NCBI GenBank assembly: GCA_963788145.1
Contig: CAWBFQ010000002.1
Location: forward strand, 186,001 to 250,000
DNA: 64,000 nucleotides
From: UTCFX2 sp963788145
GTDB taxonomy: Bacteria > Chloroflexota > Anaerolineae > Anaerolineales > UBA4823
Direction of reading: 5' to 3'
Part shown: positions 34,904 through 44,442 of the stretch, piece by piece
Layout: every line of letters begins with the position of its first letter
Position numbering within the stretch: position 1 is the first letter of the stretch
The notes under the pieces: model-generated
What the model was told of the DNA's origin: nothing
The model's database searches: none
What the model saw: only the letters and a program-made list of their open reading frames with translations
Program-made: the position numbers and the translations under genes

Positions 34904-35773
34904 ATGCCGGGTCCAATACGTTTTAACACCATGCTCGTTGTCGCCCATCCCCAGCTTCTAGAAGCGGCAGTACAAGCCTCAGAAATCGCAGCTTTCCTGA
35001 GATCTCAAGGGATTTCCGCCAATGACGGATTGTTATACGACGACGCCGTGAAAGAGCAAATTCAAAACGGCAAAGCCGATATATTGATCGCCCTGGGTGG
35101 GGATGGCACCATGCTGCGAGCCGGGAACCTGTGCGCGCCATATAACCTGCCAATCCTTGGGATCAATATGGGCCGTTTTGGCTTTCTAACCGAAATTCAG
35201 CAAGGCCGCTGGCGCGACATTTTCCCGCGTTTATTATCCGGTGATTATTGGATTGAGCAGCGCATGATGCTGCGCTGTGAACAATGGAGGAAGGATCAGA
35301 TCCTGAGCGCCTGGGAAGTATTGAATGAGATTGTGGTCAGCCGCGGTCAAACTGTCCGCCCAATCCACCTGATCACGCACGTCGATGGTCGTTACCTAAC
35401 CACTTACGTTGCCGACGCCCTGATTGCTTCCACAGCCACAGGTTCCACCGCTTATGCCCTGGCAGCAGGCGGTCCAATCTTACCACCGGAACTGCGCAAT
35501 ATTCTTTTGGTCGCGGTCGCGCCGCACCTGTCGATCGATCGAGCGATCATCATGGCGGAAGGATCCTCGGTAAGCATCACTGTTGAGACCACCCACCAGG
35601 CAGTTGTGTCGCCAGATGGGCATGGTCCTATGGAACTACAGCATGGCGATCGCATCGATGTCTTTGCTTCCCAACATTCCGTTCAGTTTGTCCGTTTCCA
35701 GGACCCCGGATATTTCTATCGCAACCTGACGCCGCATATGAGCCAAAATCCGTCTACAGGAAATCCCCGATGA
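34904..35773 (+). CDS. nadK: NAD kinase
   Basis: Phosphorylates NAD to NADP. 289 residues: the GGDGTMLRA motif, GINMGRFGFLTE, the NE pair in LNEIVVSRG, and the ASTATGSTAYALAAGGPI glycine-rich site are all present. The ATG giving MPGPIRFN lies beyond the end of the Cas4-like gene; a TATAAT ends 10 bases before it, suggesting a very short or leaderless message. Ends overlapping the next gene by 4 bases. Confidence 0.94.
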   Translation: MPGPIRFNTMLVVAHPQLLEAAVQASEIAAFLRSQGISANDGLLYDDAVKEQIQNGKADILIALGGDGTMLRAGNLCAPYNLPILGINMGRFGFLTEIQQGRWRDIFPRLLSGDYWIEQRMMLRCEQWRKDQILSAWEVLNEIVVSRGQTVRPIHLITHVDGRYLTTYVADALIASTATGSTAYALAAGGPILPPELRNILLVAVAPHLSIDRAIIMAEGSSVSITVETTHQAVVSPDGHGPMELQHGDRIDVFASQHSVQFVRFQDPGYFYRNLTPHMSQNPSTGNPR

Positions 35774-36291
35774 GCGACATTCCTCCCGTTTTATATTGCG
35801 CCAATCATCCCACCGTTGAAACCAGCCTGCGTTGCAATAACTGTGAGAAACTGATCTGTCCTAAATGTGCGGTGTTAACACCGACCGGATACCGCTGCAG
35901 AGAATGTGTCCGCAACCAGCAGCGCGTATTTGATACTGCCAGTTGGTACGACTACCCATTTGCTTTCGTGATTTCTGCTTTGCTCTCTTTCATTGGCAGT
36001 TTTGTGGTCTCTTTTGTTGGCTTTTTCGTGATCTTCCTTGCGCCAATCGCCGGTGTGATCATCGCTGAAGCGGTTCGACTGGCGATCCGAAAACGACGGT
36101 CAAACACCCTCTTTGCCACAGCCGCTGCTGGCGCGCTACTGGGCAGTGTTCTGCGGCTGCTCCCGTTGCTCTTTAGCATGCTATTAGGCGCCGGGTTTGG
36201 CAGCCTGATCAGCCTGCTTTGGCAAGGGCTGTATGCCTTTACCGTCACGTCCACCATCTATTACCGTTTGCGAGGGATCAACATTCGCTGA
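35770..36291 (+). CDS. Zinc-finger membrane protein (B-box-like N-terminus)
   Basis: 173 residues. The N-terminus carries paired cysteines and one histidine, CANHPTVETSLRCNNCEKLICPKCAVLTPTGYRCREC, like the B-box-type fingers found on many bacterial membrane proteins. Three to four hydrophobic helices follow (FAFVISALLSFIGSFVVSFVGFFVIF and others). Function unknown. It overlaps nadK by 4 bases and recN by 1 base, so it is embedded in one operon. Confidence 0.75.
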   Translation: MSDIPPVLYCANHPTVETSLRCNNCEKLICPKCAVLTPTGYRCRECVRNQQRVFDTASWYDYPFAFVISALLSFIGSFVVSFVGFFVIFLAPIAGVIIAEAVRLAIRKRRSNTLFATAAAGALLGSVLRLLPLLFSMLLGAGFGSLISLLWQGLYAFTVTSTIYYRLRGINIR

Positions 36292-38051
36292 TGCTGACTG
36301 AATTACATATTGAGAATTTTGCAATCATAGAGCGCCTGGATATCGAATTCAGCCCGGGCTTGATAACCTTCACCGGCGAAACCGGGGCAGGTAAATCGAT
36401 TATTATTGACGCGGTCGAAACGCTCTTAGGCGGCCGCGCCGAGGCGATCCAGGTGCGCAGTGGGGCAGAACGAGCGAACATCGAGGCGGTTTTTAGCATT
36501 CAAGATTCCGCCCGATCCATCATTCACACCATTCTCAAACGCGAAGACTTACTCGATGAATCGCAATATCTGACCCTGGCTCGTGAAGTCCGCCTGAATG
36601 GTCGCAATGTTGCCAGGGTGAATGGGCGCAGCGTAAGCGCCAGCCTGCTGCGCGAAATCAGCGAATATCTGATCGATGTCCATGGACAATCCGAACACCT
36701 TTCCCTGTTAAAAGTCAGCAATCATATCCATTTATTAGATCGTTTCGCTTCTTCTGAGCCGGATAACGCCCTCACTGAAGCGCTGAGCGCATACACGAAA
36801 ACCTATAGCCGTTATCAAGAAGTATTCCATGAATTGGAAAAGACGCGCATGGCGGAAAGTGATGTCGCCCGCCGCGTTGATATGTTGCATTTCCAGATCA
36901 ATGAAATTGAATCCGCCCACCTCCATCCAGGCGAGGAAGATGAACTGCGCGCCGAGCGTAATCGTCTCGCAAACGCCGAAAGCTTGGCCTCGCTCACGCA
37001 GCAAGCCCTGCTGGCTTTGGATGAAGGCGCTCCAGAATCTCCTGCAGCCACCGATCTGATCGGTCATGTGGTCGAGTGGCTTGCCGATTTGGCCCGTCTA
37101 GATTCTTCTCAAGTCGCGCTGAGTGAGATAGCCCAATCCGTCTTCGATAATCTCACCGATCTGATCAGCAGTCTGCGTCTGTATGTGGAAAATATAGAAT
37201 TCAATCCAAAGCGGCTTGATCAGGTCGAAGAGCGGTTGGCTTTGATCCAATTACTCAAGCGAAAATACGGCGATTCGATCAGCGCTATCCTGGCGTATGG
37301 TGAAAGCTCCCGGGTTGAATTGGATCAGATGACACATTCCGAAGAACGCATACAAGATCTGCAAGCAGAACAGACCACCTTGTTAGCCCATTTGGGCCGT
37401 GAAGGGTATCGATTATCCCAACTGCGCCGCGGCGCTGCCGACCATTTGGAAAAAGAAATCGAAAAAGAACTTTCTGACCTGCATATGTCTGGCGCGCACT
37501 TCCGGGTCGATTTTCATCAACAGCTAGATCCGTCAGGCGCACCCCTTCCGGACAACAACTGCCGAGCAATTTATCCCTCCGGGCTTGAAAAAATCGAATT
37601 CATGATCGCGCCAAACCCCGGCGAAGGATTCAAGCCTCTCGCCAGAATTGCCTCCGGCGGCGAGACTTCACGTTTGATGCTGGCGTTAAAGAATGTGCTG
37701 GCTCAGGCTGATCGTGTCCCAACCTTGATCTTCGATGAAATTGATCAGGGGATTGGTGGTCGTGTGGGCAATATCGTTGGACAAAAGCTTCGCCAGCTTG
37801 GGAGTCGGCATCAGGTCTTATGCATCACCCACCTGCCTCAATTGGCTGCTTTTGGCGAGCAGCACTACCATGTGGAAAAACAAATCCGAGATGGGCGCAC
37901 AGTCACCATCGCCCGCTCGCTTGTTGGCGATGATCGCCTGCTAGAGTTGGCTCAGATGCTTGGAAGCGTCAGCGAGGGTTCCATGCAATCGGCGCGCGAA
38001 CTGCTCCAATCCGCCGCAATACCAACTCAATCTGGTGAAATCAATCCTTAG
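36291..38051 (+). CDS. recN: DNA repair protein RecN
   Basis: SMC-like ATPase recruited to double-strand breaks. The start MLTELHIENFAIIERLDIEF is canonical and overlaps the upstream stop (TGATG). Walker A GETGAGKS, long coiled coil in the middle (about residues 150-390), signature IASGGETSRLMLALK, Walker B TLIFDEIDQGIGG. 586 residues, full length. Its place behind nadK and near ssb/translin suggests a repair-linked operon. Confidence 0.95.
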   Translation: MLTELHIENFAIIERLDIEFSPGLITFTGETGAGKSIIIDAVETLLGGRAEAIQVRSGAERANIEAVFSIQDSARSIIHTILKREDLLDESQYLTLAREVRLNGRNVARVNGRSVSASLLREISEYLIDVHGQSEHLSLLKVSNHIHLLDRFASSEPDNALTEALSAYTKTYSRYQEVFHELEKTRMAESDVARRVDMLHFQINEIESAHLHPGEEDELRAERNRLANAESLASLTQQALLALDEGAPESPAATDLIGHVVEWLADLARLDSSQVALSEIAQSVFDNLTDLISSLRLYVENIEFNPKRLDQVEERLALIQLLKRKYGDSISAILAYGESSRVELDQMTHSEERIQDLQAEQTTLLAHLGREGYRLSQLRRGAADHLEKEIEKELSDLHMSGAHFRVDFHQQLDPSGAPLPDNNCRAIYPSGLEKIEFMIAPNPGEGFKPLARIASGGETSRLMLALKNVLAQADRVPTLIFDEIDQGIGGRVGNIVGQKLRQLGSRHQVLCITHLPQLAAFGEQHYHVEKQIRDGRTVTIARSLVGDDRLLELAQMLGSVSEGSMQSARELLQSAAIPTQSGEINP

Positions 38052-38082
38052 TAGGGAAATCGACTCGTTTATTAACCAGCTT

Positions 38083-41073
38083 ATGCCAACAGTGCCGCAG
38101 ATTATCCACTTCCGCACACGCAGACGAAGGGCTGCCGGGCGTAGCCCAAACACCTTCTTTGGGTTAGGTCTGGCTGGTCTGGTGAGCCTGATCATTGCTT
38201 TCGGCAGCCTGTTTATTGCTGTTGAATATGCGAATCTGACGGAAGATCTGCCATCCATCGAAACCCTGCCCGGAATGGTCGAACCGCCGGGGGGTCTCTT
38301 CCTGCAACCCACCCGATTTTATGACCGCAGTGGACAACACCTGATCTTCACCCTTCAGGATACAGAATTGAGCAGGAGGGTTTATCTGCGCTTTCCTGAT
38401 CAGACAACCGGGCAAGGTACAGAGATTGAACATCCGGTCGACCAGGACTTGCTCTTGCCCACCAGTATGATCTCAGCAACGATCGCGGGGATGGACCCGG
38501 ATTTTTGGTCCCACCCTGGTTTTTCGCTCAGCGGTCTCCAAACCGGAGATCACCCCACCATTGCCCAACGTCTGGTGGTTGGTTTGCTGCTCGAGGACGA
38601 GCCGGAAGGACTACGGCGTAATCTGCGCGAGCGCCTACTGGCAACTCAGATTACGGAACAATACGGTCGCCAGAAAATCCTTGAATGGTACCTAAATAGC
38701 GCCCATTTTGGCCGTCTGGCTTATGGGGTTCAGGCAGCCTCCCAACTCTACTTCAATAAACCAGCCCGGGACCTGGATTTTGCAGAAGCAGCCATACTTA
38801 TTGTTGCCGCAAACGATCCGTCAATCAATCCATTGAGTTATCCGCAGGCTGCCCTGCAGCGTCAAAAAAAGATCATTCAATCGGCTTTAGCATTGCGTTT
38901 GATCAGTCCCGAACAAGGGATCGATACTTTTCGCACAGACTCATCTATTCTCACTCCTGCCATTCACGCCTCAGCATCCGATTATCCAGGTCTCGCCGCC
39001 CAGGTTTCACCCGCTTTGATTGAATTGGCGCTCCAGCAGCTTTCAACCCGCATTCCAATCTCAAAAATCGAGCGGGGCGGATTACGTATCCTCACCACCC
39101 TCGATTTCGACCTGCAAACACAGACTTCCTGCTCCAGTCTGGCCCAAAGTCAACGTATGCTATCAGCGCATACCAATCCTGCCGATAACCCAGATAAAGA
39201 CTGCCCGGTAGCCCGCTTACTTCCGTCCTTGCCAGCCGGCGACACCACTCTGGGTGGAAAACCACAAATAGAAACCTTTGTGCTTGATCCAATTACCGGG
39301 CAAATCCTGGCCTGGACTGGCGGAGGATTTCCAGACGCGATCGATTCGCCCATCCCAACCCATCCGGTTGGCTCGCTTGAGACAATTTTTATCTATCTGA
39401 CTGGATTCACGCGTGGGTTAAGCCCGGCATCTCTACTTTGGGATATTCCTCCCCAAACGGACTCTGGGGTTCCAACCGCTCTAAACATGGAATATCATGG
39501 TCCAATCCGACTCCGGATAGCTTTTGCGAATGACTATTTTGAGCCTGCAAAAGCTGTTTTATACCAGGTCGGCGTTGAGAATGTCTATCGCATCGCCCGC
39601 CAATTAGGCTTACAATCGCCTGAAACAACCTCGCCATCTTCCGAAACTGAATTGGATTTATTTCGACCTGCCAGTCTGGTTGAAATCAGCCACGCAGTCA
39701 GTGCATTCGCTAACCACGGTGCATTAGCCGGGCGCACACTCGAACAAAGCACTGCGCCAAGCACAGCAGGTCTGGCTCAATCGGGAACGCTCCCACCGCT
39801 ACACCCAACACTAGTCTTACGCGTGGAAGACCTGAATGGAAATATCCTTCTCGATTGGAGTTCCCCTCAATCGCGGCCTATCCTCACTCCCCAGCTGGCT
39901 TATCTGATATCGAATGTATTAAGTGATGAGACAGCCCGCTGGCCCAGCCTGGGACATCCCAATCCATTGGAAATCGGTCGGCCTGTGGCAGCCAAGCTGG
40001 GTACCACCTCAAGAGCAGAAAGCAATTGGGTCGTAGGCTATACACCGAGGAGAGTTGTCGCGGTCTGGTCGGGATCGGACGGATCCAACGATTCGCCAGT
40101 CCAGGCATCTCAGGAGCGAATGGTGAGCGCGACGGCAGGATTATGGCATGCGATCATGCAATATGCCAATCAGAGCTTACCCTATCAAGAGTTTGATCTA
40201 CCAACCGGCTTGAGAATTCTCCAGGTATGCGATCCTTCCGGGCTATTGCCAACAGCGGCATGTCCCAACGTTGTCGAAGAGGTTTTTCTGAATGGCAACG
40301 AACCTGTCCAGATCGACACATTCTACCATTTACTGCCGATCAATCAAGACACAGGGCATTTGGCCACCATCTTCACTCCGCCAGATTTAGTGGAAGAACG
40401 CTCCTTCATCTCGGTCCCAGCAGAGGCGGCCAAATGGGCGCAACTGAGGGGATTGGAAACCCCGCCAGACGAATATGACATCCTCCCCGCCCAGATCCCC
40501 TCCTGGCATGACACATTTATCAACTCTCCGAAAATGTTTGCCAACTTGCGCGGTCGGATATCTGTCGAAGGAAAAGCCGGCGGCGCCAATTTCTCTTTCT
40601 ACCGGATCCAATATGGAAAGGGGCTAAATCCGAGCGAATGGTTCCAGATCGGTCAAGAAAATCAAGCACCGGTTGTGAATGGCCAACTAGCTGTCTGGGA
40701 TACCACCGGTCTGGATGATGGACTTTACTCATTGCAGCTCCTGGTTGTGCGAGAGGACCAGAGCGCTGAGAGATCAACTATCCTGATGACCATAGATAGC
40801 CAACCGCCTCGAGTGGAAATCCTCAGCCCATTCTCCGGCGAGATCATTCAGCAGGTTCAGCGCCCTCGCATCGTCTTACAAGCTGGCGTCTACGAGAATC
40901 TCAATGTCGATCAGGTAATCTTCAAAATCGATGGGCGCATTATTGCGACATTCACCCAACCACCCTATGCAATTTCATGGACAATAACTCCTGGCCAGCA
41001 TTCCTTTGAGGTGATCACCAGCGATACTGCCGGTAATATTGGCGAAGCGCAGACCGGCTTCTCTGTAAAGTAA
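38083..41073 (+). CDS. Class A PBP-like protein with substituted catalytic motifs (probable pseudoenzyme)
   Basis: 996 residues: membrane helix at about 24-47, a GT51 transglycosylase-like domain, a transpeptidase-like domain and a C-terminal Ig-like segment. Every catalytic signature is altered. GT51 motif 1, normally E-D, is M137-D (AGMDPDFWSHPG); motif 2 GGSTITQQL reads GDHPTIAQRL; only E183 in NLRERLLATQ and ILEWYLNSAHFG look normal. In the transpeptidase, SxxK is S431-L-E-T434, SxN is D484-Y-F486, KTG is K638-L-G. The overall fold is well kept, so a scaffold or regulatory role at the cell wall is more likely than decay. It starts 31 bp after recN without a clear Shine-Dalgarno. Confidence 0.85.
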   Translation: MPTVPQIIHFRTRRRRAAGRSPNTFFGLGLAGLVSLIIAFGSLFIAVEYANLTEDLPSIETLPGMVEPPGGLFLQPTRFYDRSGQHLIFTLQDTELSRRVYLRFPDQTTGQGTEIEHPVDQDLLLPTSMISATIAGMDPDFWSHPGFSLSGLQTGDHPTIAQRLVVGLLLEDEPEGLRRNLRERLLATQITEQYGRQKILEWYLNSAHFGRLAYGVQAASQLYFNKPARDLDFAEAAILIVAANDPSINPLSYPQAALQRQKKIIQSALALRLISPEQGIDTFRTDSSILTPAIHASASDYPGLAAQVSPALIELALQQLSTRIPISKIERGGLRILTTLDFDLQTQTSCSSLAQSQRMLSAHTNPADNPDKDCPVARLLPSLPAGDTTLGGKPQIETFVLDPITGQILAWTGGGFPDAIDSPIPTHPVGSLETIFIYLTGFTRGLSPASLLWDIPPQTDSGVPTALNMEYHGPIRLRIAFANDYFEPAKAVLYQVGVENVYRIARQLGLQSPETTSPSSETELDLFRPASLVEISHAVSAFANHGALAGRTLEQSTAPSTAGLAQSGTLPPLHPTLVLRVEDLNGNILLDWSSPQSRPILTPQLAYLISNVLSDETARWPSLGHPNPLEIGRPVAAKLGTTSRAESNWVVGYTPRRVVAVWSGSDGSNDSPVQASQERMVSATAGLWHAIMQYANQSLPYQEFDLPTGLRILQVCDPSGLLPTAACPNVVEEVFLNGNEPVQIDTFYHLLPINQDTGHLATIFTPPDLVEERSFISVPAEAAKWAQLRGLETPPDEYDILPAQIPSWHDTFINSPKMFANLRGRISVEGKAGGANFSFYRIQYGKGLNPSEWFQIGQENQAPVVNGQLAVWDTTGLDDGLYSLQLLVVREDQSAERSTILMTIDSQPPRVEILSPFSGEIIQQVQRPRIVLQAGVYENLNVDQVIFKIDGRIIATFTQPPYAISWTITPGQHSFEVITSDTAGNIGEAQTGFSVK

Positions 41074-41092
41074 AAAACCCTGATGGATCAGG
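41071..41092 (-). terminator. Terminator at the end of the Nudix operon
   Basis: On the minus strand a short GC stem (CCTGA / TCAGG, loop of 4) is followed by GTTTTTTAC. It overlaps the last codons of the Nudix gene and abuts the end of the convergent PBP-like gene. Confidence 0.6.
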
Positions 41093-41603
41093 TCAGATTA
41101 GCCAGGATTTTTTGAGTAGTTGAAAACGCCAATGGGGGCAATTTCTCGCGCGAAAAAAAGCAAATTTGATCCGCATCATCTCCAGCACGCATCTCTCCAG
41201 ATAGCACCTCAGCCCGGTAGACAATCAGGATATGTGCGCCACGCGGGTGCTCCTGCCCACCAATCACATCCAATAACCCAGTAACCCGAACTTGAAATCC
41301 GGTCTCTTCCATGCATTCGCGCTCAACTGCCTCGGCAGGATCTTCACCCGCATCAATAAAACCAGCCGGTAGTGTCCATAACCCGCGCTGTGGATCGTTT
41401 GCCCGGCGCACCATCAAGATGCATCCATTTTGTTCAATTAAAGCAGCCGCAGCAACTTTTGGATCAGGGAAATACACCCAGCCGCACTTTGGACAAAATG
41501 GCCGAATCGCGCCAAAGCGAGCCGCATGCTCTAGGGCGGTCCCACAGCGCAGGCAGAAATTGACATACAAGTCATCTTGAGCAGCCAATTGGGGTATATC
41601 CAT
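41088..41603 (-). CDS. Nudix hydrolase with zinc ribbon
   Basis: 171 residues. N-terminal zinc ribbon (CLRCGTAL...CPKCGWVYF) followed by a perfect Nudix box GFIDAGEDPAEAVERECMEETGF. The layout matches NudC-like or ADP-ribose/NADH-type pyrophosphatases, but length and lack of a second domain leave the substrate open. The ATG overlaps the stop of the upstream anti-sigma-like gene, so it is the last member of a coupled four-gene operon. Confidence 0.9.
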   Translation of the reverse strand: MDIPQLAAQDDLYVNFCLRCGTALEHAARFGAIRPFCPKCGWVYFPDPKVAAAALIEQNGCILMVRRANDPQRGLWTLPAGFIDAGEDPAEAVERECMEETGFQVRVTGLLDVIGGQEHPRGAHILIVYRAEVLSGEMRAGDDADQICFFSREKLPPLAFSTTQKILANLT

Positions 41604-42361
41604 CAACGTGATGGGTTTCGGCGAAGATAGATTGCCGCCGCGCCGCAGATCAATGCCAGCAGCGCCAGGCTCACCTGCAGGACACTGACCAGGGACCAGA
41701 TCATGCGCCCACCCGTTTGTGATACAGCAGGTTTTTCAGCAGATGGCGGCGTATCATCCATGACAGTCGTCTCAAGGGGAGCATTAAAAGCCTGCAGCTG
41801 CTCTGGTGTAGGGGTCGCCATTGCCTTGGCCAGAGGGGTTGCTTGAATAGCGCCGGGTTCCTCCGGAATCATCGCGTTTTCCATCTGAACGGTCGATTCT
41901 TCTTGAGTTGCCAGCGGAACCAGAGCCGGCGCGTCAGCTCCACCGCCTCCTCCACCCATACCAAACTTCGGAGCGGGCTGAGCATTTTCAATTTCAGAGC
42001 GCATTACAATCAATTGGGTTGGTTGACTGGAGTAGATTGCAAAACTTCCAACAGTAATCAACACAAAGAACAAAGTCGCCAACATCGAAGCCAGACGCAG
42101 CGCCGGGTAAGCGCCCGCAGGCGCTCTGCCGCTTTGTTTGACGCCAGCCATACTGGCTGTTAGAGTGAAATTGCGAGGAGTGCGCAACCTCGGAGCGTTG
42201 CGCAAAACAAGGCGCGTTCGGCGCAGACTCTCCAGTGCTTCTTGTAATTCTGGTTCGCTATATAAACGAGCTTCGATCTGGGTCCGCGCTTTTTCACTTA
42301 ATTGATGATCCAGGTAGGCTGAAACAGCCTCCCAGTCGTGGGGGGTTATTTGGGTTGCCAT
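41603..42361 (-). CDS. Probable membrane anti-sigma factor without zinc finger
   Basis: 252 residues. The N-terminal helical part (WEAVSAYLDHQLSEKARTQIEARLYSEPELQEALESLRRTRLVL) matches the anti-sigma domain layout but has no Cys or His ligands. A membrane helix (LASMLATLFFVLITVGSFAIY) is followed by a low-complexity Gly/Thr/Pro external region and a second C-terminal helix. It overlaps the sigma gene by 16 bases, the usual genetic pairing. Assignment rests on that context. Confidence 0.75.
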   Translation of the reverse strand: MATQITPHDWEAVSAYLDHQLSEKARTQIEARLYSEPELQEALESLRRTRLVLRNAPRLRTPRNFTLTASMAGVKQSGRAPAGAYPALRLASMLATLFFVLITVGSFAIYSSQPTQLIVMRSEIENAQPAPKFGMGGGGGGADAPALVPLATQEESTVQMENAMIPEEPGAIQATPLAKAMATPTPEQLQAFNAPLETTVMDDTPPSAEKPAVSQTGGRMIWSLVSVLQVSLALLALICGAAAIYLRRNPSR

Positions 42362-42966
42362 GTTTCACTCTCTTCCATCAGACGAAACGAGGCTGGCAAT
42401 AGTTCCCAAGCACCTTGTAAGCAATCTCGCATACGAGTCCGCGCTCGCGCCAGACGGCTTTTCACTGTTCCCAGAGGGCTGCCGCTGGCGTCTGCCGCTT
42501 CAGCATAATCCAATCCCTGAATATCCACCAGAATAACAATCGCTTTGAATTCAGCAGGCAATTCATCCATGCAGCGCTGGATGGCTCGTCCCAGTTCCGC
42601 TCGCTCAACTGTCTCTTCCGGCGTCTCTGCTGGATCAGACATCCAGCGTGGCGACTCAATTTCCTCATCATCCTGGTCGATGGGTTCAAGAGGTGTGGTG
42701 GGGCGTCTCTTTCGACGGCGAAGTTCATCATAGCAAAGGTTCGTCACTATTCGCAATAGCCATGCCTTGAATGAACCCCCACGATAGGTGTTTAATTTTC
42801 GGTATGCGATAATGAATGCATCTTGCGTTGCATCTTCCGCGACCTCGCTCTCACTCATCATCCGGTAGGCTTGATTGAACACCATATCCTGGTAAGCCAG
42901 TACCAAACGATTAAAAGCATCCAGATCGCCCTGCTGCGCCATCTGGATCAGCGCAACCTCGTCCAT
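42346..42966 (-). CDS. ECF-type RNA polymerase sigma factor
   Basis: 206 residues from MDEVALIQMAQQGDLDAFNRLV. Region 2 (YQDMVFNQAYRMMSESEVAEDATQDAFIIAYRKLNTYRGGSFKAWLLRIVTNLCYDELRRRKR) and region 4 (LPAEFKAIVILVDIQGLDYAEAADASGSPLGTVKSRLARARTRMRDCL) are complete. The ATG overlaps the DUF3054 stop (TAATG) with GGAG nine bases ahead. It belongs to an operon DUF3054 - sigma - anti-sigma - Nudix. Confidence 0.92.
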   Translation of the reverse strand: MDEVALIQMAQQGDLDAFNRLVLAYQDMVFNQAYRMMSESEVAEDATQDAFIIAYRKLNTYRGGSFKAWLLRIVTNLCYDELRRRKRRPTTPLEPIDQDDEEIESPRWMSDPAETPEETVERAELGRAIQRCMDELPAEFKAIVILVDIQGLDYAEAADASGSPLGTVKSRLARARTRMRDCLQGAWELLPASFRLMEESETWQPK

Positions 42967-43367
42967 TAAGATTTTCTCCGAGATTGAACCAGGAAATAAA
43001 ACACAATCCGCCAAACCAATATGGCTGTCATCGAAACCCCAACCAAAACCAATACAAAAATGGGTTGAATAGCTGCGTTTAACCAAACCCCTCGCAACCA
43101 GGCTGCCATCGGCGCGCCCAAGGCCATTCCCCAAACCGGACGCCAAAGTTGGTTCAGCCGGGTTACATCTTTCATCCGATACGCTCCCACCGCCGGGGCA
43201 GCCGCCAACCAGCCCACCAAAAGCGGCGCAAAAGTGGTCAGCATGCGCATCCCAGCCGAGCCAAGTGTGCCATGACTGGCAAAACCGGCTACCGTGATCA
43301 ATCCGATTGTGATCAAATCCCCCATGACCAGTATTCCTACAAAATGAAGATTTTTATCCTTCTCCAT
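42966..43367 (-). CDS. DUF3054-family membrane protein
   Basis: 133 residues with four hydrophobic helices and the family start LVMGDLITIGLITVAGFASHGT, then RMLTTFAPLLVGWLAAAPAVGAY and the closing WRIVFYFLVQSRR. Function is not known. As first gene of a sigma factor operon it may be a sensed or protected membrane component. Confidence 0.82.
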   Translation of the reverse strand: MEKDKNLHFVGILVMGDLITIGLITVAGFASHGTLGSAGMRMLTTFAPLLVGWLAAAPAVGAYRMKDVTRLNQLWRPVWGMALGAPMAAWLRGVWLNAAIQPIFVLVLVGVSMTAILVWRIVFYFLVQSRRKS

Positions 43368-43438
43368 ATCGGGGTTATCCTAATCCAATCCTGAAAAAGC
43401 CACAAGGGGAAGTACGTTAAGAAGTTCACAAACTCGCT

Positions 43439-44320
43439 TCAGTTATTGAGAGATACGCGTAATTGTCGCTTCATTCTACTTGTCCAGCTTGTGACTCGTC
43501 GCAGTTCCGGTAAGGCTGATTCGACTGCCTCTTCCCCTCTCAAGGCGACTTCAAGGATATCCACCTGATCTAAAATCCCGATATGGCTTAAATCAGGCTG
43601 GATGATGATTTCCGGGTTGTCTACCTTTAACCGTAAGGAGGTTAAATAACGACTGCTGATATCAATCGAATGCATAAAGATGTTGAATGCCTGAGCGACT
43701 CTTAATCGCGCCACCTGCCGGAGCAACGGCAGCGCAGTCAGAAAAGCAGGTGGATCGAGATAGTTCACCGGCTGAGGTTCCAGGTTCGAGAGCACAACCG
43801 CAACAACCGGCAACAGAGGCGCCAATCGTCGAGCCGCCAGCACAGGTACTGGATCCAATATCCCACCATCCACCAGATAACGCCCTTCCCAGGGATAGGG
43901 CGGAAAAATCCCGGGCAGCGCCATCGTAGCCAGGGTCGCATCGATCACCCGCCCACTTTGCATGATCACTTCCTCTCCAGTTGCCAGGTCCACCGCAGTC
44001 AGAGCGCACGGAATTTTCAGTTGATCAAATGTGCGTTCACCAATCATTTCCTGAAGTATCTGGTTCATTCCCGCCACCCCCAGAATGGCTGGCAATTCAC
44101 CTGGGCGGTGACCATACAGTGTTGATTGATCAATTTTTGTGAAATGTTCCATCATTTCGGCTGCCGAATACCCCGCTGCATAAATTGAAGCGACAATTCC
44201 ACCTGCGCTGGTGCCCGCAATCGCCCGAATTTGATAACCGTGTCTTTCAAGACAAACCAAAACGCCCAGGTGAGCGAATCCTTTCGCACCTCCCCCACCT
44301 AATGCCAAGCTGACTTCCAT
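43439..44320 (-). CDS. Patatin-like phospholipase
   Basis: 293 residues. Oxyanion motif GGGGAKGFAHLG, nucleophile GTSAGG and catalytic aspartate DGGILDPVP show a Ser-Asp dyad lipid acyl hydrolase. The ATG is preceded by GGAGGATTG. No signal peptide, so it is cytoplasmic or peripheral at the membrane. It is divergent from the RCK channel-like gene. Confidence 0.92.
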   Translation of the reverse strand: MEVSLALGGGGAKGFAHLGVLVCLERHGYQIRAIAGTSAGGIVASIYAAGYSAAEMMEHFTKIDQSTLYGHRPGELPAILGVAGMNQILQEMIGERTFDQLKIPCALTAVDLATGEEVIMQSGRVIDATLATMALPGIFPPYPWEGRYLVDGGILDPVPVLAARRLAPLLPVVAVVLSNLEPQPVNYLDPPAFLTALPLLRQVARLRVAQAFNIFMHSIDISSRYLTSLRLKVDNPEIIIQPDLSHIGILDQVDILEVALRGEEAVESALPELRRVTSWTSRMKRQLRVSLNN

Positions 44321-44442
44321 CAATCCTCCGCTCGCCTAAAATCCATTACCTGCACCTAATAGAATAATTAGAACACGAGTATAATCCAATAATCACCAAT
44401 ACGTCTGATTCAGATCAAACCAATAAAACCTGGAGATCGTTA

